Origin: Kumtagia yinganensis
GTDB lineage: Bacteria; Pseudomonadota; Alphaproteobacteria; Rhizobiales; Rhizobiaceae
Length of the DNA stretch: 64,000 bases
NCBI RefSeq assembly: GCF_040081985.1
Contig: NZ_JBEBMH010000005.1
Location: forward strand, 124,001 to 188,000
Reading direction: 5' to 3'
Part shown: one piece after another, positions 25,714 to 35,796 of the stretch
How the letters are laid out: the number at the start of each line of letters is the position of its first letter
Numbering within the stretch: position 1 is the stretch's first letter
The notes under the pieces: generated by a model
Seen by the model: only the letters and a program-made list of their open reading frames with translations
Told to the model about the DNA's origin: nothing
The model's database searches: none
Translations under genes and position numbers: made by a program

Positions 25714-28389
25714 ATGCAGGAAGCACGCGAGGTGAGGACCACCTGCCCCTATTGCGGGGTGGGTTGCGGCGTGCTGGCGCGGGTCGCCGCGGACGGCAGC
25801 GTTGCCGTGCGTGGCGACCCCGACCATCCCGCCAATTTCGGGAAACTCTGCTCGAAAGGCTCGGCGCTCGGCGAGACGCTGGGCCCTGACGGCCGTCTGC
25901 TGCACCCGGAAATCGGGGGCAAGCGGGCCGATTGGAATGCCGCGCTCGATCTCGTCGCGCGCCGCTTTTCTGAGACGATAGCGACGCATGGCCCGGATTC
26001 CGTTGGCTTCTACGTGTCGGGCCAGTTGCTGACCGAGGATTATTACGTCGCCAATAAGCTGATGAAGGGTTTTATCGGCTCGGGCAACATCGACACGAAT
26101 TCCCGGCTGTGCATGGCCTCGTCCGTCGCGGGTCACCGGCGTGCCTTCGGCGAGGATATCGTACCGGGCACTTACGAGGATTTCGAGCAGGCCGACCTCG
26201 TCGTGCTCACCGGCTCGAACACCGCCTGGTGTCACCCTGTGCTTTATCAGCGCCTGCTCGCAGCTCGCGGAACCCGTGGAACAAGGATCGTCGTTGTCGA
26301 TCCGCGCCGCACCGCGACGGTCGCCGACTGTGATCTGCACCTGGCTATAAAGCCGGGCACGGATGTGCTGCTGTTCAACGGCCTGCTGGCGCATCTGGCG
26401 CGCACCGGTGCAGTGGACGCCGCCTACATCGCCGCCCATACGAACGGCTTCGACGCCGCGAGCGCGCTGGCGGGCGCCGATGCGCCGACGGTCAGGCGGG
26501 TTGCGGAGGGATGCGATGTCGCTGCTGGCGATTTGGAGCGGTTCTACAATTGGTTCGCGGCGACCGGGCGCTCGGTCACCGTCTACAGCCAGGGTGTCAA
26601 CCAGTCGGCCCACGGTACCGACAAGGTCAACGCCATCATCAACTGCCACCTCGCCACCGGCCGCATCGGCAGGCCTGGCATGGGGCCGTTCTCCGTCACC
26701 GGCCAGCCCAACGCCATGGGCGGGCGCGAGGTCGGCGGCCTCGCCAACCAGCTTGCCGCCCATATGGGCTTCGACAGCCCGACGGATATCGACCGCGTCG
26801 CCCGTTTCTGGAACGCCCCCCGAACGGCGAGGCGCGCCGGGCTGAAGGCCGTCGACATGTTCGAGGCGGCCGCCGACGGGCCAATCAAGGCGCTGTGGGT
26901 TATGGGCACCAATCCCGCCGTCAGCATGCCCGACGCGGGAAGGGTGCGCGCGGCGCTGAAGAAATGCGACTTTGTGGTTGTGTCCGACATCGTGCGGACC
27001 GACACCACGCGCTTCGCTGACGTGCTTTTGCCCGCCGCCGGCTGGGGCGAGAAGGACGGCACCGTCACCAATTCGGAGCGGCGCATGTCTCGCCAGCTTC
27101 CCTTTGCGGCTAGGCCCGGTGAGGCCCGTCCCGACTGGTGGATCGCCACCGAAGTGGCGCGACGCATGGGATTTTCGGAAGCCTTCGACTATTCCGGGCC
27201 GGCGGCGATTTTTCGCGAGCATGCCGCCCTGTCGGCATTCGAAAACGAAGGCGCTCGGCTGTTCGACATCGGCGATCTCGCCGATCTGAGCGACGCCGGC
27301 TACGAGGCCTTTTCCCCTCAGAATTGGCCTAAGCGGCGGCGGGGTTCGATCCAAGGCGCCGAAAGGCTGCTGGCGGATGGCCGCTTTCCGACGCCAGACG
27401 GTCGAGCCCGTTTCGTCGCGGTGCGCCAGGAAGGACCGGCGCTGCCGGTGGATGCCGCCCATCCAATCGCGCTCAACACCGGCCGCCTGCGCGACCAATG
27501 GCATACGATGACGCGGACCGGCCTCGTGCCGCGGCTGATGGCGAATGCGCCGGAGCCGGCGCTGGAGATCAACCCGGCCGACGCCGCCGAAATCGGCCTG
27601 CGGGAAGGCGATCTCGCCCGGCTCGACAGCCGCTATGGCGGCGCCCGCGCCAAGGTGCGCATTACCGAGACCCAGCGCCGTGGCGAGGCCTTTCTGCCGA
27701 TGCACTGGAGCGGCCGGTTCGCCGCGAACGCGGCGGCCGGGCCGCTTTCGACGCCGTTTGCCGACCCGATCTCCGGACAGCCCGAACTGAAGCATGTGCC
27801 CGTTCGGATTTCCCGCGAGCCGGTCGAATGGGCCGGCGTGCTGATCACCCGCCGCGACCTCCGCCCGACCGGTTTTGTCCACTGGAGCCGCGCTGCTGTC
27901 GCCGGCGGATGGGTCTACGAGCTTTGCGGCACCGAGTCTCCGGACCAGGGCATCCTGCTTGCGCGCGGGCTGCTTGATGTCGTCCCGCGCGATCAGTTGC
28001 TCGAATATACCGACCGGCGCGGCCAGTCCTTCCGCGCCGCAGCTACGGATGCGGCCGGCACACTCGCCGAGGCGCTGCTGGTCGCCCGCCCAGGACAACT
28101 GCCCGCGCGCGACTGGCTGTTGTCGCTGCTGGCATCGGGCGAGCTGCTGTCGCCATCCGATCGCCGGGCGCTGCTGTCCGGGCGCGCGCCGGTGCCGATG
28201 CCCGCCGTCGGCCGCATCGTCTGCTCTTGCTTCAGCGTCGGCATCAATCAGATTGCCGCCGCGATAACGGGGGGCTGCGGCAGTGTCGAGGAGGTTGGAA
28301 AAATGATGCGCGCCGGCACGAATTGCGGTTCTTGCCGGTCCGAGATCAAGTCGATCCTCGATACGTCACGCTTGCAGGCGGCGGAATGA
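25714..28389 (+). CDS. nasA: Assimilatory nitrate reductase, molybdopterin catalytic subunit
   Basis: An 891-aa cytoplasmic molybdopterin oxidoreductase reducing nitrate to nitrite. The N-terminal [4Fe-4S] ligands are C11, C14, C18 and C46 ('CPYCGVGCGV', 'KLCSKGS'). The molybdopterin-binding domains follow ('TGSNTAWCHPV', 'MGTNPAVSMPDAG', dinucleotide-binding domain 'NTGRLRDQWHTMTRTG'). The C-terminus adds a BFD-like [2Fe-2S] domain with C837, C839, C871 and C874, as in NasA proteins that receive electrons without a separate NasB. No signal peptide is present, as expected for assimilation. Last gene of the NasT-controlled operon. Confidence 0.95.
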   Translation: MQEAREVRTTCPYCGVGCGVLARVAADGSVAVRGDPDHPANFGKLCSKGSALGETLGPDGRLLHPEIGGKRADWNAALDLVARRFSETIATHGPDSVGFYVSGQLLTEDYYVANKLMKGFIGSGNIDTNSRLCMASSVAGHRRAFGEDIVPGTYEDFEQADLVVLTGSNTAWCHPVLYQRLLAARGTRGTRIVVVDPRRTATVADCDLHLAIKPGTDVLLFNGLLAHLARTGAVDAAYIAAHTNGFDAASALAGADAPTVRRVAEGCDVAAGDLERFYNWFAATGRSVTVYSQGVNQSAHGTDKVNAIINCHLATGRIGRPGMGPFSVTGQPNAMGGREVGGLANQLAAHMGFDSPTDIDRVARFWNAPRTARRAGLKAVDMFEAAADGPIKALWVMGTNPAVSMPDAGRVRAALKKCDFVVVSDIVRTDTTRFADVLLPAAGWGEKDGTVTNSERRMSRQLPFAARPGEARPDWWIATEVARRMGFSEAFDYSGPAAIFREHAALSAFENEGARLFDIGDLADLSDAGYEAFSPQNWPKRRRGSIQGAERLLADGRFPTPDGRARFVAVRQEGPALPVDAAHPIALNTGRLRDQWHTMTRTGLVPRLMANAPEPALEINPADAAEIGLREGDLARLDSRYGGARAKVRITETQRRGEAFLPMHWSGRFAANAAAGPLSTPFADPISGQPELKHVPVRISREPVEWAGVLITRRDLRPTGFVHWSRAAVAGGWVYELCGTESPDQGILLARGLLDVVPRDQLLEYTDRRGQSFRAAATDAAGTLAEALLVARPGQLPARDWLLSLLASGELLSPSDRRALLSGRAPVPMPAVGRIVCSCFSVGINQIAAAITGGCGSVEEVGKMMRAGTNCGSCRSEIKSILDTSRLQAAE

Positions 28390-28496
28390 AATAGTCGGGG
28401 ATCGGGCCTACGGTCAAAACAGCAAATCCAGCGCGGTGCGAATGCGGGTCATTGGTCGCTTGGCTCGGTTGCGCGCTGCGGTGCACCTTGCCGACG

Positions 28497-29522
28497 CTAC
28501 TGCTTTTCGAAGGGGTAAATCACCTTCCATTCGGCTTTCATGTCGACAATGGTCCAGCCGCGCTTGATACCCTCGTCCCAGGCCTTGTCGAGCCTGCCGA
28601 CAGGCGATGCGCGGTCGTATGCCCATTCGCGCTCGGCATCGGTGTGGTGGACGATGCCCATGAAGCGGGCGCCGCTTCCGGCCGCGGTCCATTGCAGCAT
28701 CTGCAGGTCGCCGTCGGAATTGCCGAACGCGAAGATCGGCTGGCGTCCGATGAAGCGGTTGATGCCGACCGGTTTGCCCGGTCCGTCGTCGACGAATTCG
28801 ACCTTGGGCAGTTTTATCAGCACCGGCTTGCCGTCTGCATCGATCTGGAATTCAGTCACGCCGGAGGAGCCGACCACTTGCTCGGGCGGGATGCCGTAGA
28901 TCTTTTCCGTCCACGGCCGCATGAACTCGATGCCGCCGCCCGACACGATGAAGGTCTTGAAGCCGTTGGCGCGCAGATAGGTCATCAGTTCCAGCATCGG
29001 CTGGTAGACGAGATCGGTGTAGGGCCGGTTGAAGCGCGGATGGCGCGCGGTCTGCATCCAGTCGAGGACGATCTTGGAGAATTCCTGCGTGCTGATGCCG
29101 CTGTGGGTCACAGCCACGATCTCCAGCAGGCCCTTTTCGCCGACCGCTGCCAGGGCCTCGATGCCGTCTTCCAGCAGCGTCTTGAACGGTTCCTCCGTCT
29201 TCCATTCGGGATGGTCAGGCGCGAGCGCCTTGGCGCGGTCGGCCGCGAAGGCGATCTGGAAGTAAATGGGCTGCTCGGTCCATAGCGTGCCGTCATTGTC
29301 GAACGTGGCGATGCGTTCCTCGACCGGCACGAAGTCCGATCCGCCTTGCGTCGTAACGCGCTGAACAAACTGGGTAATCCCCGTCTTTGCGGCGCCTTCG
29401 TTCCACGACGGCAGCGGATCGGTCTGCGCCAGGGCGGGGGATTGCTGGAAGGCGGCAAGGCCAAGCGCAAGCAGGCCCGCCAGGAAGGTCCGCCTGCTCA
29501 GCGTCGCAAACGAGCGGTGCAT
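28497..29522 (-). CDS. Tat-exported HAD-superfamily hydrolase
   Basis: A 341-aa exported protein with a twin-arginine signal 'SRRTFLAG' followed by a hydrophobic stretch and probable cleavage at 'ALAQT'. HAD motif I is 'IATFDNDGTLWTEQP' (two Asp in DNDGT), motif II is 'FIVSGGGIEFM', and the late 'IFAFGNSDGDLQML' supplies the metal-binding acidic pair. It resembles phosphoserine phosphatase-like HADs, but the periplasmic location makes that reaction unlikely. It lies 69 bp downstream of the formylglycine-generating enzyme gene on the same strand. Confidence 0.85.
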   Translation of the reverse strand: MHRSFATLSRRTFLAGLLALGLAAFQQSPALAQTDPLPSWNEGAAKTGITQFVQRVTTQGGSDFVPVEERIATFDNDGTLWTEQPIYFQIAFAADRAKALAPDHPEWKTEEPFKTLLEDGIEALAAVGEKGLLEIVAVTHSGISTQEFSKIVLDWMQTARHPRFNRPYTDLVYQPMLELMTYLRANGFKTFIVSGGGIEFMRPWTEKIYGIPPEQVVGSSGVTEFQIDADGKPVLIKLPKVEFVDDGPGKPVGINRFIGRQPIFAFGNSDGDLQMLQWTAAGSGARFMGIVHHTDAEREWAYDRASPVGRLDKAWDEGIKRGWTIVDMKAEWKVIYPFEKQ

Positions 29523-29591
29523 TGTGATCCTCCAGTGGGGGCCTGGTCTTGTGACGAACTGCTATTGGTTCCGCAATCGATCTTTGATCAT

Positions 29592-30563
29592 CTAGGTTTG
29601 CCTGATCACGCAGCGAAAACCGACATGGCTGGTCGAGGTGTCTACCGCCTCGGCGTGGCGCGCCGCCGGGCGGTAGCGGCGGCAGTAGTTCGGCGCGCAG
29701 AGATGCGAGCCGCCTTTCAGTACTTTTTGCGGAATCCTGCTGTTTGGCTGGCGGGGATCGTAGCTGCCCTCTTCCGGGGCGCCGCGCGGATTGAGCGGGA
29801 CGCAGCAGGCCTTCGCCTCGTCAGCCGGATGCCGGGTCGACCACCAGTCGCAGGTCCATTCCCAGGTATTGCCGATCATGTCGTAGAGGCCGTAGCCGTT
29901 AGGCGGATAGCTCCGCACCGGCGACGTCCGTTCATGGCCGTCGGCCAGCAGGTTCTGATGCGGGAATTCGCCCTGCCAGGTGTTCGCCATGTGCTTGCCG
30001 CCGGGCGTGAATTCGTCGCCCCAGGCAAATTCGACGCCATCGAGCCCGCCGCGCGCCGCAAATTCCCATTCGGCCTCGGTCGGCAGGTCCTTGCCCACCC
30101 ATTGCGCATAGGCCAGCGCGTCGGCATAGGCGACATGAACGACGGGGTGGTTGTCCTTCTTGAACAGGCCGCTTCCCGGCCCGAGCGGATGCCGCCAATT
30201 GGCGCCGCGCGTGAACTCCCACCAGTTGCTCCAGTTCCTAAGGTCAACCGGGCCGGCGGATTTTCGGAAGACCAGCGAGCCCGCGAACAGCATATGCGGC
30301 AGGGCGCCCGGATAGTCCTTGGCGTCTGGCACCTTCTCCGCGACCGTCACATGGCCGGTCGCCTTTACGAATTCCTTGAACTGGCGGTTGGTCACGGGCG
30401 CCTTGTCGATAAAGAACCCGTCGACGCGCACCCGGTGCGACGGAGCTTCCTCCGCATAGTGGCTGTTCGAGCCCATACGGAACATGCCGCCCGGAATGTA
30501 GGCCATATCAGGCGGGCAGGCGAGCGAAGTGGCGTCCGCACCAGAAGCGCCGGGGGCGTTCAT
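29592..30563 (-). CDS. Formylglycine-generating enzyme (SUMF1/FGE family)
   Basis: A 323-aa protein of the FGE-sulfatase family. Family marks are 'PGGMFRMGSN' at the N-terminus, 'DGFFIDKAPVTNRQFKEF', 'PTEAEWEFAARGG', 'GNTWEWTCDW' and the C-terminal 'GGSHLCAPNYCRRYRPAARH'. The last carries the two catalytic cysteines at about 289 and 294 (C-x4-C spacing of true copper-dependent FGE). It would oxidise a sulfatase active-site Cys to formylglycine. The start at 30563 (ATG) is preferred; a GTG at 30647 in the same frame could add 28 low-complexity residues. No sulfatase is encoded within the window. Confidence 0.87.
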   Translation of the reverse strand: MNAPGASGADATSLACPPDMAYIPGGMFRMGSNSHYAEEAPSHRVRVDGFFIDKAPVTNRQFKEFVKATGHVTVAEKVPDAKDYPGALPHMLFAGSLVFRKSAGPVDLRNWSNWWEFTRGANWRHPLGPGSGLFKKDNHPVVHVAYADALAYAQWVGKDLPTEAEWEFAARGGLDGVEFAWGDEFTPGGKHMANTWQGEFPHQNLLADGHERTSPVRSYPPNGYGLYDMIGNTWEWTCDWWSTRHPADEAKACCVPLNPRGAPEEGSYDPRQPNSRIPQKVLKGGSHLCAPNYCRRYRPAARHAEAVDTSTSHVGFRCVIRQT

Positions 30564-30832
30564 TGCGCGCACCCGCCACAAATCGGTCGTGCCAGGTTGC
30601 CCATGACCCGTCCCTCCGGTGTTGGCATTTCCAGCCGTGCTCGACACCCCAGGACACAGGATGCGAGAAGCGGTTGAAAGCTACGGCGTGGCTCGCTGTC
30701 TGACAAGAGGAGCAGAGGCGCTGGCCTATATCTTGATGAGGTGAGACGTGCTCCTGCTCTTTAGCGCAGCCTCGTTTGCGGCGAGTCGCATTGCTGGGTT
30801 ATTCTATCCAAATCCGCGCCCGGAGATATCAG

Positions 30833-33352
30833 ATGCGCATCATCACGCTCGCCACTCTTCTTCAAGGCTTTGTCCTGGCGGCGGCTTTCGCCGGGCCGGC
30901 CACCGTCACCACCAAGGTCAATCTCCGATCCGGACCGGGAACCTCTTACCAGAGTCTTGGCTTGATTCCCGAGGATGCCAAGGTCGACCTCGCCGAATGC
31001 GACGCTGCCGGTGGCTGGTGCGCGGTGACGTATCAAGGCACGACCGGTTTCGTCAGCGGCAAATATGTGAACGAGGAGGATACCGGCCGGCCGGGCTGGC
31101 CGCGATCCTACACGACCGACAAAGGCGCCGAGATCGTGCTCTACCAGCCGCAGGTTTCGAGCTGGGACAAGTTCACGGACCTTTCCGCGCTGGTGGCGAC
31201 CGAATACAAGGCGAACAAGGATGCCAAACCGGTTTTCGGCGTCATCGGCCTGACCGGCAAGACTCAGACCGATCCCGACGCGGGGGAGGTGGTGATCTCC
31301 GACATCAAGATCACGCAGTTGGATTTTTCCGCGCTCGACCGGTCGCAGCTTGCCGATTTCGCACTGGAAGTCGGAAAGCTCCTGCCGACCGGATCGGTCA
31401 CGGTGACGGAGGAGCGGCTCACCGCCAGCCTCGCCGACTACCAGCGGATGGATGATGCGAAGGGACTGAAGTCCGATCCGCCGCCGATCTTCATATCCAA
31501 ATCGCCCGCCGTGCTCTTGCAGACCGATGGCGAGGCGGTTGTGGCGCCGGTCAAGGGCGCGCCGGGCCTCTCCTTCGTCGTCAACACCAACTGGGACCTG
31601 TTCAAGATCGATGCCGATCAGAGCTATTTCCTGCGCGACGAGAAATCTTGGCTGGCCGCGAAAGCGCTGGACGGCGATTGGCAGACGGCGACCGCGCTGC
31701 CCGATGCATTGTCGAAACTTCCCGACGAGGACAGTTGGAAGGACGCGCGCGCCGCGATGCCGCCCGCGCCGTTCGCCGACGGCGTCGTCCCCAAGGTGGT
31801 CTATTCCGACACGCCTTCCGAACTGATCAATTTCGATGGCGAGCCCAAGCTAGAACCGGTTGCCGGAACCGGCCTGGAATGGGCGTCGAACAGCGACGGC
31901 GACGTGTTTTTCCAGAAGGCGAGCGGCAACTGGTATGTGCTGATCTCCGGCCGCTGGTTCTCGGCGAAGTCGCTTGACGGTCCTTGGACCTTCGCGACGC
32001 CCGACCTTCCCGAGGATTTCCAGAACATTCCCGACGATGCGCCCTATGCGAGCGTCCGTTCGTCCGTGCCAAAAACCTCCGAGAATGCCGAGGCGAGGCT
32101 CAAGGCAAGCATTCCGCAGATGGCGCGGGTGTTGACCGATGGATCGGTCAAGGTCGACGTCGCCTATAGCGGCGATCCGAAGTTCGAGCCGATCGAGGGT
32201 ACGTCGCTCAAATATGCCGTCAACACCAACGAAACGGTCATCCAGGTCGGCGCGAAATATTTCGTGCTGAAGGACGGTGTCTGGTTTGTCGGCGACAGCC
32301 CGACCGGGCCGTTCGTCGTCGCCACCGCGGTGCCCGACCAGATCTATACGATTCCGGCTTCGTCGCCGGTCTACAACGCCACCTACGTTCGCGTCTATTC
32401 GACGGAGCCGGGTGCAGTCTGGTACGGCTACACGATGGGTTATCTCGGCGCCTATCTGGCTTGGGATGCCCTGGTATACGGCACCGGCTGGTATTATCCC
32501 GACTATTGGGACACCAACTGGCACAACGGCTATTGGCCATATTATCCGAGGCCCGTCACCTACGGGGTCGGGGCCTTCTACAACCCGGCGCGCGGCACGT
32601 TCGGGCGCTATGGCTACGCCTATGGCCCGTATCGCGGCATCGTCGCCGGCGCCGGCTACAACCCGCGCACAGGCACCTATATCCGCGGCGCGGCGGTGGC
32701 CGGACCGGCTGGAGAGCGCGGCTTCATCGCCGCCTACAATCCGCGCACGGATACGGGGGCCATCGCCCGCGGCGGCACCAATGTCTACGGTTCGTGGGGC
32801 TCGGCAAGTGTGCGGCACGGGTCGGACTGGGCGCGCGCCAGCGGCGGCTCGACCGCCGCCGGAGGGCAGGGCGTCCGCTGGAACAGCTCGAATGGCAATC
32901 ATGGTTTCGCCGCGCAGGGCCAGGGCGGCGACATCTATGCCGGCCGCGACGGCAACGTCTACCGGCGCGAGGATGGCCAGTGGCAGAAGCGCTCCGACGG
33001 CGATTGGACCCCGATCCAGAAACCCGACACCGACAATGGAAGGAAGCCCGGGCAGCAGTTGGGTGATGGCGGTTCGAACCTGGCCAATCGGGCCCAGCAG
33101 GGCCAGGGCACGCCGGGCGCCAATCGCCCGTCGCAGCAGCGCAAGATCCAGCCGGTCGCCCCGGATCATCTCGGTTACGATCGCGCCGGTCGCATGGCCG
33201 GCAATCAGAATGCACTTGCACGCCGCTCGGAATTCAATCCGCAGTTCAACGGCGGCAATTTCGATCGTGGAGGTTTCCACGGCGGCGGCGGTTTCCGGGG
33301 TGGTGGCGGCGGCTTCCACGGCGGCGGAGGAGGCGGGCGGTTCCGCCGTTGA
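30833..33352 (+). CDS. Secreted SH3-domain protein with three internal repeats and Gly-rich tail
   Basis: An 839-aa exported protein. A short signal peptide (cleavage near 'FAGPA', residue about 21) is followed by a bacterial SH3 domain ('TKVNLRSGPGTSYQSL', about 25-80). After a linker come three tandem units of about 90-100 residues sharing 'DGEPKLEPVAGT'-, 'YFxLxxGxWF'- and 'SLDGPW'-type motifs. Then comes a Tyr/Trp/Gly-rich stretch ('WYYPDYWDTNWHNGYWPYY') with repeated 'YNPRTGTY' units, and a tail of Gly-rich repeats ending 'GGGGGGRFRR'. It is probably a cell-envelope or surface protein. The start follows GGAGATATCAG. No function is assigned. Confidence 0.75.
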   Translation: MRIITLATLLQGFVLAAAFAGPATVTTKVNLRSGPGTSYQSLGLIPEDAKVDLAECDAAGGWCAVTYQGTTGFVSGKYVNEEDTGRPGWPRSYTTDKGAEIVLYQPQVSSWDKFTDLSALVATEYKANKDAKPVFGVIGLTGKTQTDPDAGEVVISDIKITQLDFSALDRSQLADFALEVGKLLPTGSVTVTEERLTASLADYQRMDDAKGLKSDPPPIFISKSPAVLLQTDGEAVVAPVKGAPGLSFVVNTNWDLFKIDADQSYFLRDEKSWLAAKALDGDWQTATALPDALSKLPDEDSWKDARAAMPPAPFADGVVPKVVYSDTPSELINFDGEPKLEPVAGTGLEWASNSDGDVFFQKASGNWYVLISGRWFSAKSLDGPWTFATPDLPEDFQNIPDDAPYASVRSSVPKTSENAEARLKASIPQMARVLTDGSVKVDVAYSGDPKFEPIEGTSLKYAVNTNETVIQVGAKYFVLKDGVWFVGDSPTGPFVVATAVPDQIYTIPASSPVYNATYVRVYSTEPGAVWYGYTMGYLGAYLAWDALVYGTGWYYPDYWDTNWHNGYWPYYPRPVTYGVGAFYNPARGTFGRYGYAYGPYRGIVAGAGYNPRTGTYIRGAAVAGPAGERGFIAAYNPRTDTGAIARGGTNVYGSWGSASVRHGSDWARASGGSTAAGGQGVRWNSSNGNHGFAAQGQGGDIYAGRDGNVYRREDGQWQKRSDGDWTPIQKPDTDNGRKPGQQLGDGGSNLANRAQQGQGTPGANRPSQQRKIQPVAPDHLGYDRAGRMAGNQNALARRSEFNPQFNGGNFDRGGFHGGGGFRGGGGGFHGGGGGGRFRR

Positions 33353-33752
33353 CCTATTGGCCGCCTCGCCTGCTACGCAGTGTCGGCATCACGTTCGAGC
33401 GCTGGCGCTGTCCTCGGTCCGCAGGCGGATGCCGATCTGACGCCGGCAGATATGTGTTGTTGCGGAGAGCCGCGAACTTCCCTTGTCGCCGTGCCGGATC
33501 GAGGCGGAGCCGGTAAGCAAACGAGCAAAACAGTGCTTAGCCGGCGCCAGAGCGGGCGCAGCGGACAAAATGCTTTGGCAACCGGGTGAATTTGCTGCAA
33601 AGTCGCCTGGAGGGGAGCATCTATGCCGATCAGGACTCAAATCCCGCGCGAGGGCGACGGGTTGTCGTTCGCGGGCCGCCGGACTGGTCCTCGCGGATTT
33701 TCCGTAGTCCCGCCGCGGCCCGTGTTCGACGAATGCGACGGGAAGCGGTAGA
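33353..33752. other. Intergenic region, nothing recognised
   Basis: About 400 bp between the SH3 protein and the adenylate cyclase. Several short frames exist on both strands but none has a convincing ribosome-binding site or recognisable protein. It presumably holds the cyclase promoter. Confidence 0.5.
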
Positions 33753-35783
33753 GTGTCGCGGCAGATTCCGGCGTCATCGACGCCGTCCGCTAGTCCTGTG
33801 ACTGACGAGGCCTCCGCCGAGGCGCGCTCTTCGCTTTCGGTCGAATCGCCGAATCACGATGCCCCTCCAGCCCCGACGCCGTGGGTCAGGCCGCTCCGGC
33901 TGCATCTCAGCATCGTCATCATCCTGCTGTTGATCGGCATATCCGCCCCGCTGATGGGGCTGACTTACGAGCAGGGCAGGCGCATGGCGTTGGCGACTGC
34001 CGAAGAGCGGATGAACCAGCTCAGCCAGCACACGATCGACCGCTATCGCAGCCTGTTCGGTGACGGTTATTCCACCGTCACCGTCGCCTCGGTGCTGAAG
34101 CCGCTGCTCTCGCCGCCTTCGGTCGACCTGGAAGCAAAGACCGAGTTGCTGGTCAAGACGCTCGAAGGCTCGCCCTATATGGACGGCTTTTATGTCGGCT
34201 ATCCCGACGGCGGCTTTCTGCATGCGGTCGCGGTCGAGCGCAATCCGGGCTGGGCAAGTGCCCTCGATGTGCCCACCGGCACAGCCTTCGCGGTCCGCAC
34301 GATTGATCGCACGGACACCGGCCCGGTCTCCACCTGGCGCTTCCTGGAAAGGGACGGCACGGTAGTCGGCGAACGGTCGACCGATCAGGTGTCCTACGAT
34401 CCGCGCAAGCGACCGTGGTATCGCGCGGCGTCGAATGGTGGCGAACCGGTCGCGGTCGGGCCTTATGTGACGGCGACGACGAAATCGCTGGCGCTGACGC
34501 TTGCCGCGCCGATGGCCGCCGACCGCAAGGTGGTGGTCGGCGTCGACCTGCTGCTCGAGACGATCAGCCGGCTGCTCGACCGCGAAGCGGTGTCCGAAAA
34601 CGCGCGCGGCTATGTCTTCGACAGCGAAAGGAAGCTGATCGTCCATTCCGACGAGGCGATCATGGGACAGGTGCTCGAGGGCCTGCTTGGGACCGGCAAG
34701 GCCGGGCAGACCTCCGCCACGACCGATCCGGCGCTGGATCCGATCCGCGAGGAGCTGCGCGTCATCACCGAGGGCCATGACCGGACCGCCCGCTTCGACG
34801 TCGACGGCCAACCCTATATCGCGCGCATATCGTCGGTCGGCTTCTCCGACCTTTTGCGCGGCAACACCATCGTGATCGCCGCGCCGCTGTCGGACTTCGT
34901 CGGCCCGACCCAGCGCTTGCTGACGAAGAACCTGATCATCACCGGCATCGTGCTGGTCGCCGGCATTCTCGTCGCCATCGTCGTGGCGCGGCTGATCAGC
35001 CGGGCGCTGCTGGCCCTGTCGGAGGACGCGCGCCAGATCGGCAATCTGGACTTCAAGGCGCAGCCTGCCGGCTTCTCGTGGATCGCGGAGATCAACACGC
35101 TGTCCCGCGCATTGTCCTCGGCCCGCGAGGCGATCCGCACCTTCGCGCTCTATGTGCCGCGCGAGCTCGTCCGCAATATCGTGGCATCAGGACAGGCGAA
35201 TGCCGGAAAGGCGATCCGGCAGGAGGCCACGGTTCTGTTCACCGACATTCGCGATTTCACGACCATCTCCGAGCAGCACTCGCCCGAGGAGGTGGTCGGC
35301 ATGCTTTCCACCTATTTCGACCTGATGAACCCGATCGTCGAGCGCCACAACGGGGTGATCGTCCAGTATCTCGGCGATTCCATCTTTGCGATGTGGAACG
35401 CGCCGGTAGCCGATCCCACCCATGTCGACGACGCCTGCCGCTGCGCGCTGGAATTGAAGGCTGCTATCGACAGTTTCAACGAGGCCAACCGCCTGGCGGG
35501 CCGGCCCGAACTGGTGACGCGCTTCGGCGTGCACACCGGCGAGGCGGTGGTCGGCAGCGTCGGCGCCGAGGCCCGCCGCCAATATACCGCGATGGGCGAC
35601 ACGGTGAACGTTGCCTCCCGTCTCGAAGGCATGAACAAGGAGTACGGCACGACCATCCTGGTCAGCGGCGCGGTGCGCGAGCGCAGCGACGGGTCATTCC
35701 AGTTCCGCAGCCTCGGCGTTGCCAAGGCCAAGGGCCGCAACGAGGGGATCGAGATTTTCGAACTCGCCGGCCGCGTGGGCTGA
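33753..35783 (+). CDS. Membrane-bound class III adenylate/guanylate cyclase with dCACHE sensor
   Basis: A 676-aa inner-membrane signalling enzyme. Two transmembrane helices (about 50-70 and 390-413) bracket a periplasmic double-Cache sensor ('YVGYPDGGFLHAVAVERNPGW', 'RKRPWYRAA'). A HAMP-like segment ('ALSEDARQIGNLDFKAQPAGF') precedes the class III cyclase domain, with metal Asp in 'VLFTDIRDFTTISE' (about residue 497) and 'IVQYLGDSIFAMWNAP', and 'GDTVNVASRLEGMNKEYGT' near the transition-state residues. The start is a GTG after GGAAG at 33741-33745. It should make cAMP in response to a small extracellular ligand; the ligand is unknown. Confidence 0.88.
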   Translation: MSRQIPASSTPSASPVTDEASAEARSSLSVESPNHDAPPAPTPWVRPLRLHLSIVIILLLIGISAPLMGLTYEQGRRMALATAEERMNQLSQHTIDRYRSLFGDGYSTVTVASVLKPLLSPPSVDLEAKTELLVKTLEGSPYMDGFYVGYPDGGFLHAVAVERNPGWASALDVPTGTAFAVRTIDRTDTGPVSTWRFLERDGTVVGERSTDQVSYDPRKRPWYRAASNGGEPVAVGPYVTATTKSLALTLAAPMAADRKVVVGVDLLLETISRLLDREAVSENARGYVFDSERKLIVHSDEAIMGQVLEGLLGTGKAGQTSATTDPALDPIREELRVITEGHDRTARFDVDGQPYIARISSVGFSDLLRGNTIVIAAPLSDFVGPTQRLLTKNLIITGIVLVAGILVAIVVARLISRALLALSEDARQIGNLDFKAQPAGFSWIAEINTLSRALSSAREAIRTFALYVPRELVRNIVASGQANAGKAIRQEATVLFTDIRDFTTISEQHSPEEVVGMLSTYFDLMNPIVERHNGVIVQYLGDSIFAMWNAPVADPTHVDDACRCALELKAAIDSFNEANRLAGRPELVTRFGVHTGEAVVGSVGAEARRQYTAMGDTVNVASRLEGMNKEYGTTILVSGAVRERSDGSFQFRSLGVAKAKGRNEGIEIFELAGRVG

Positions 35784-35796
35784 GCGCTGCCGGGTT

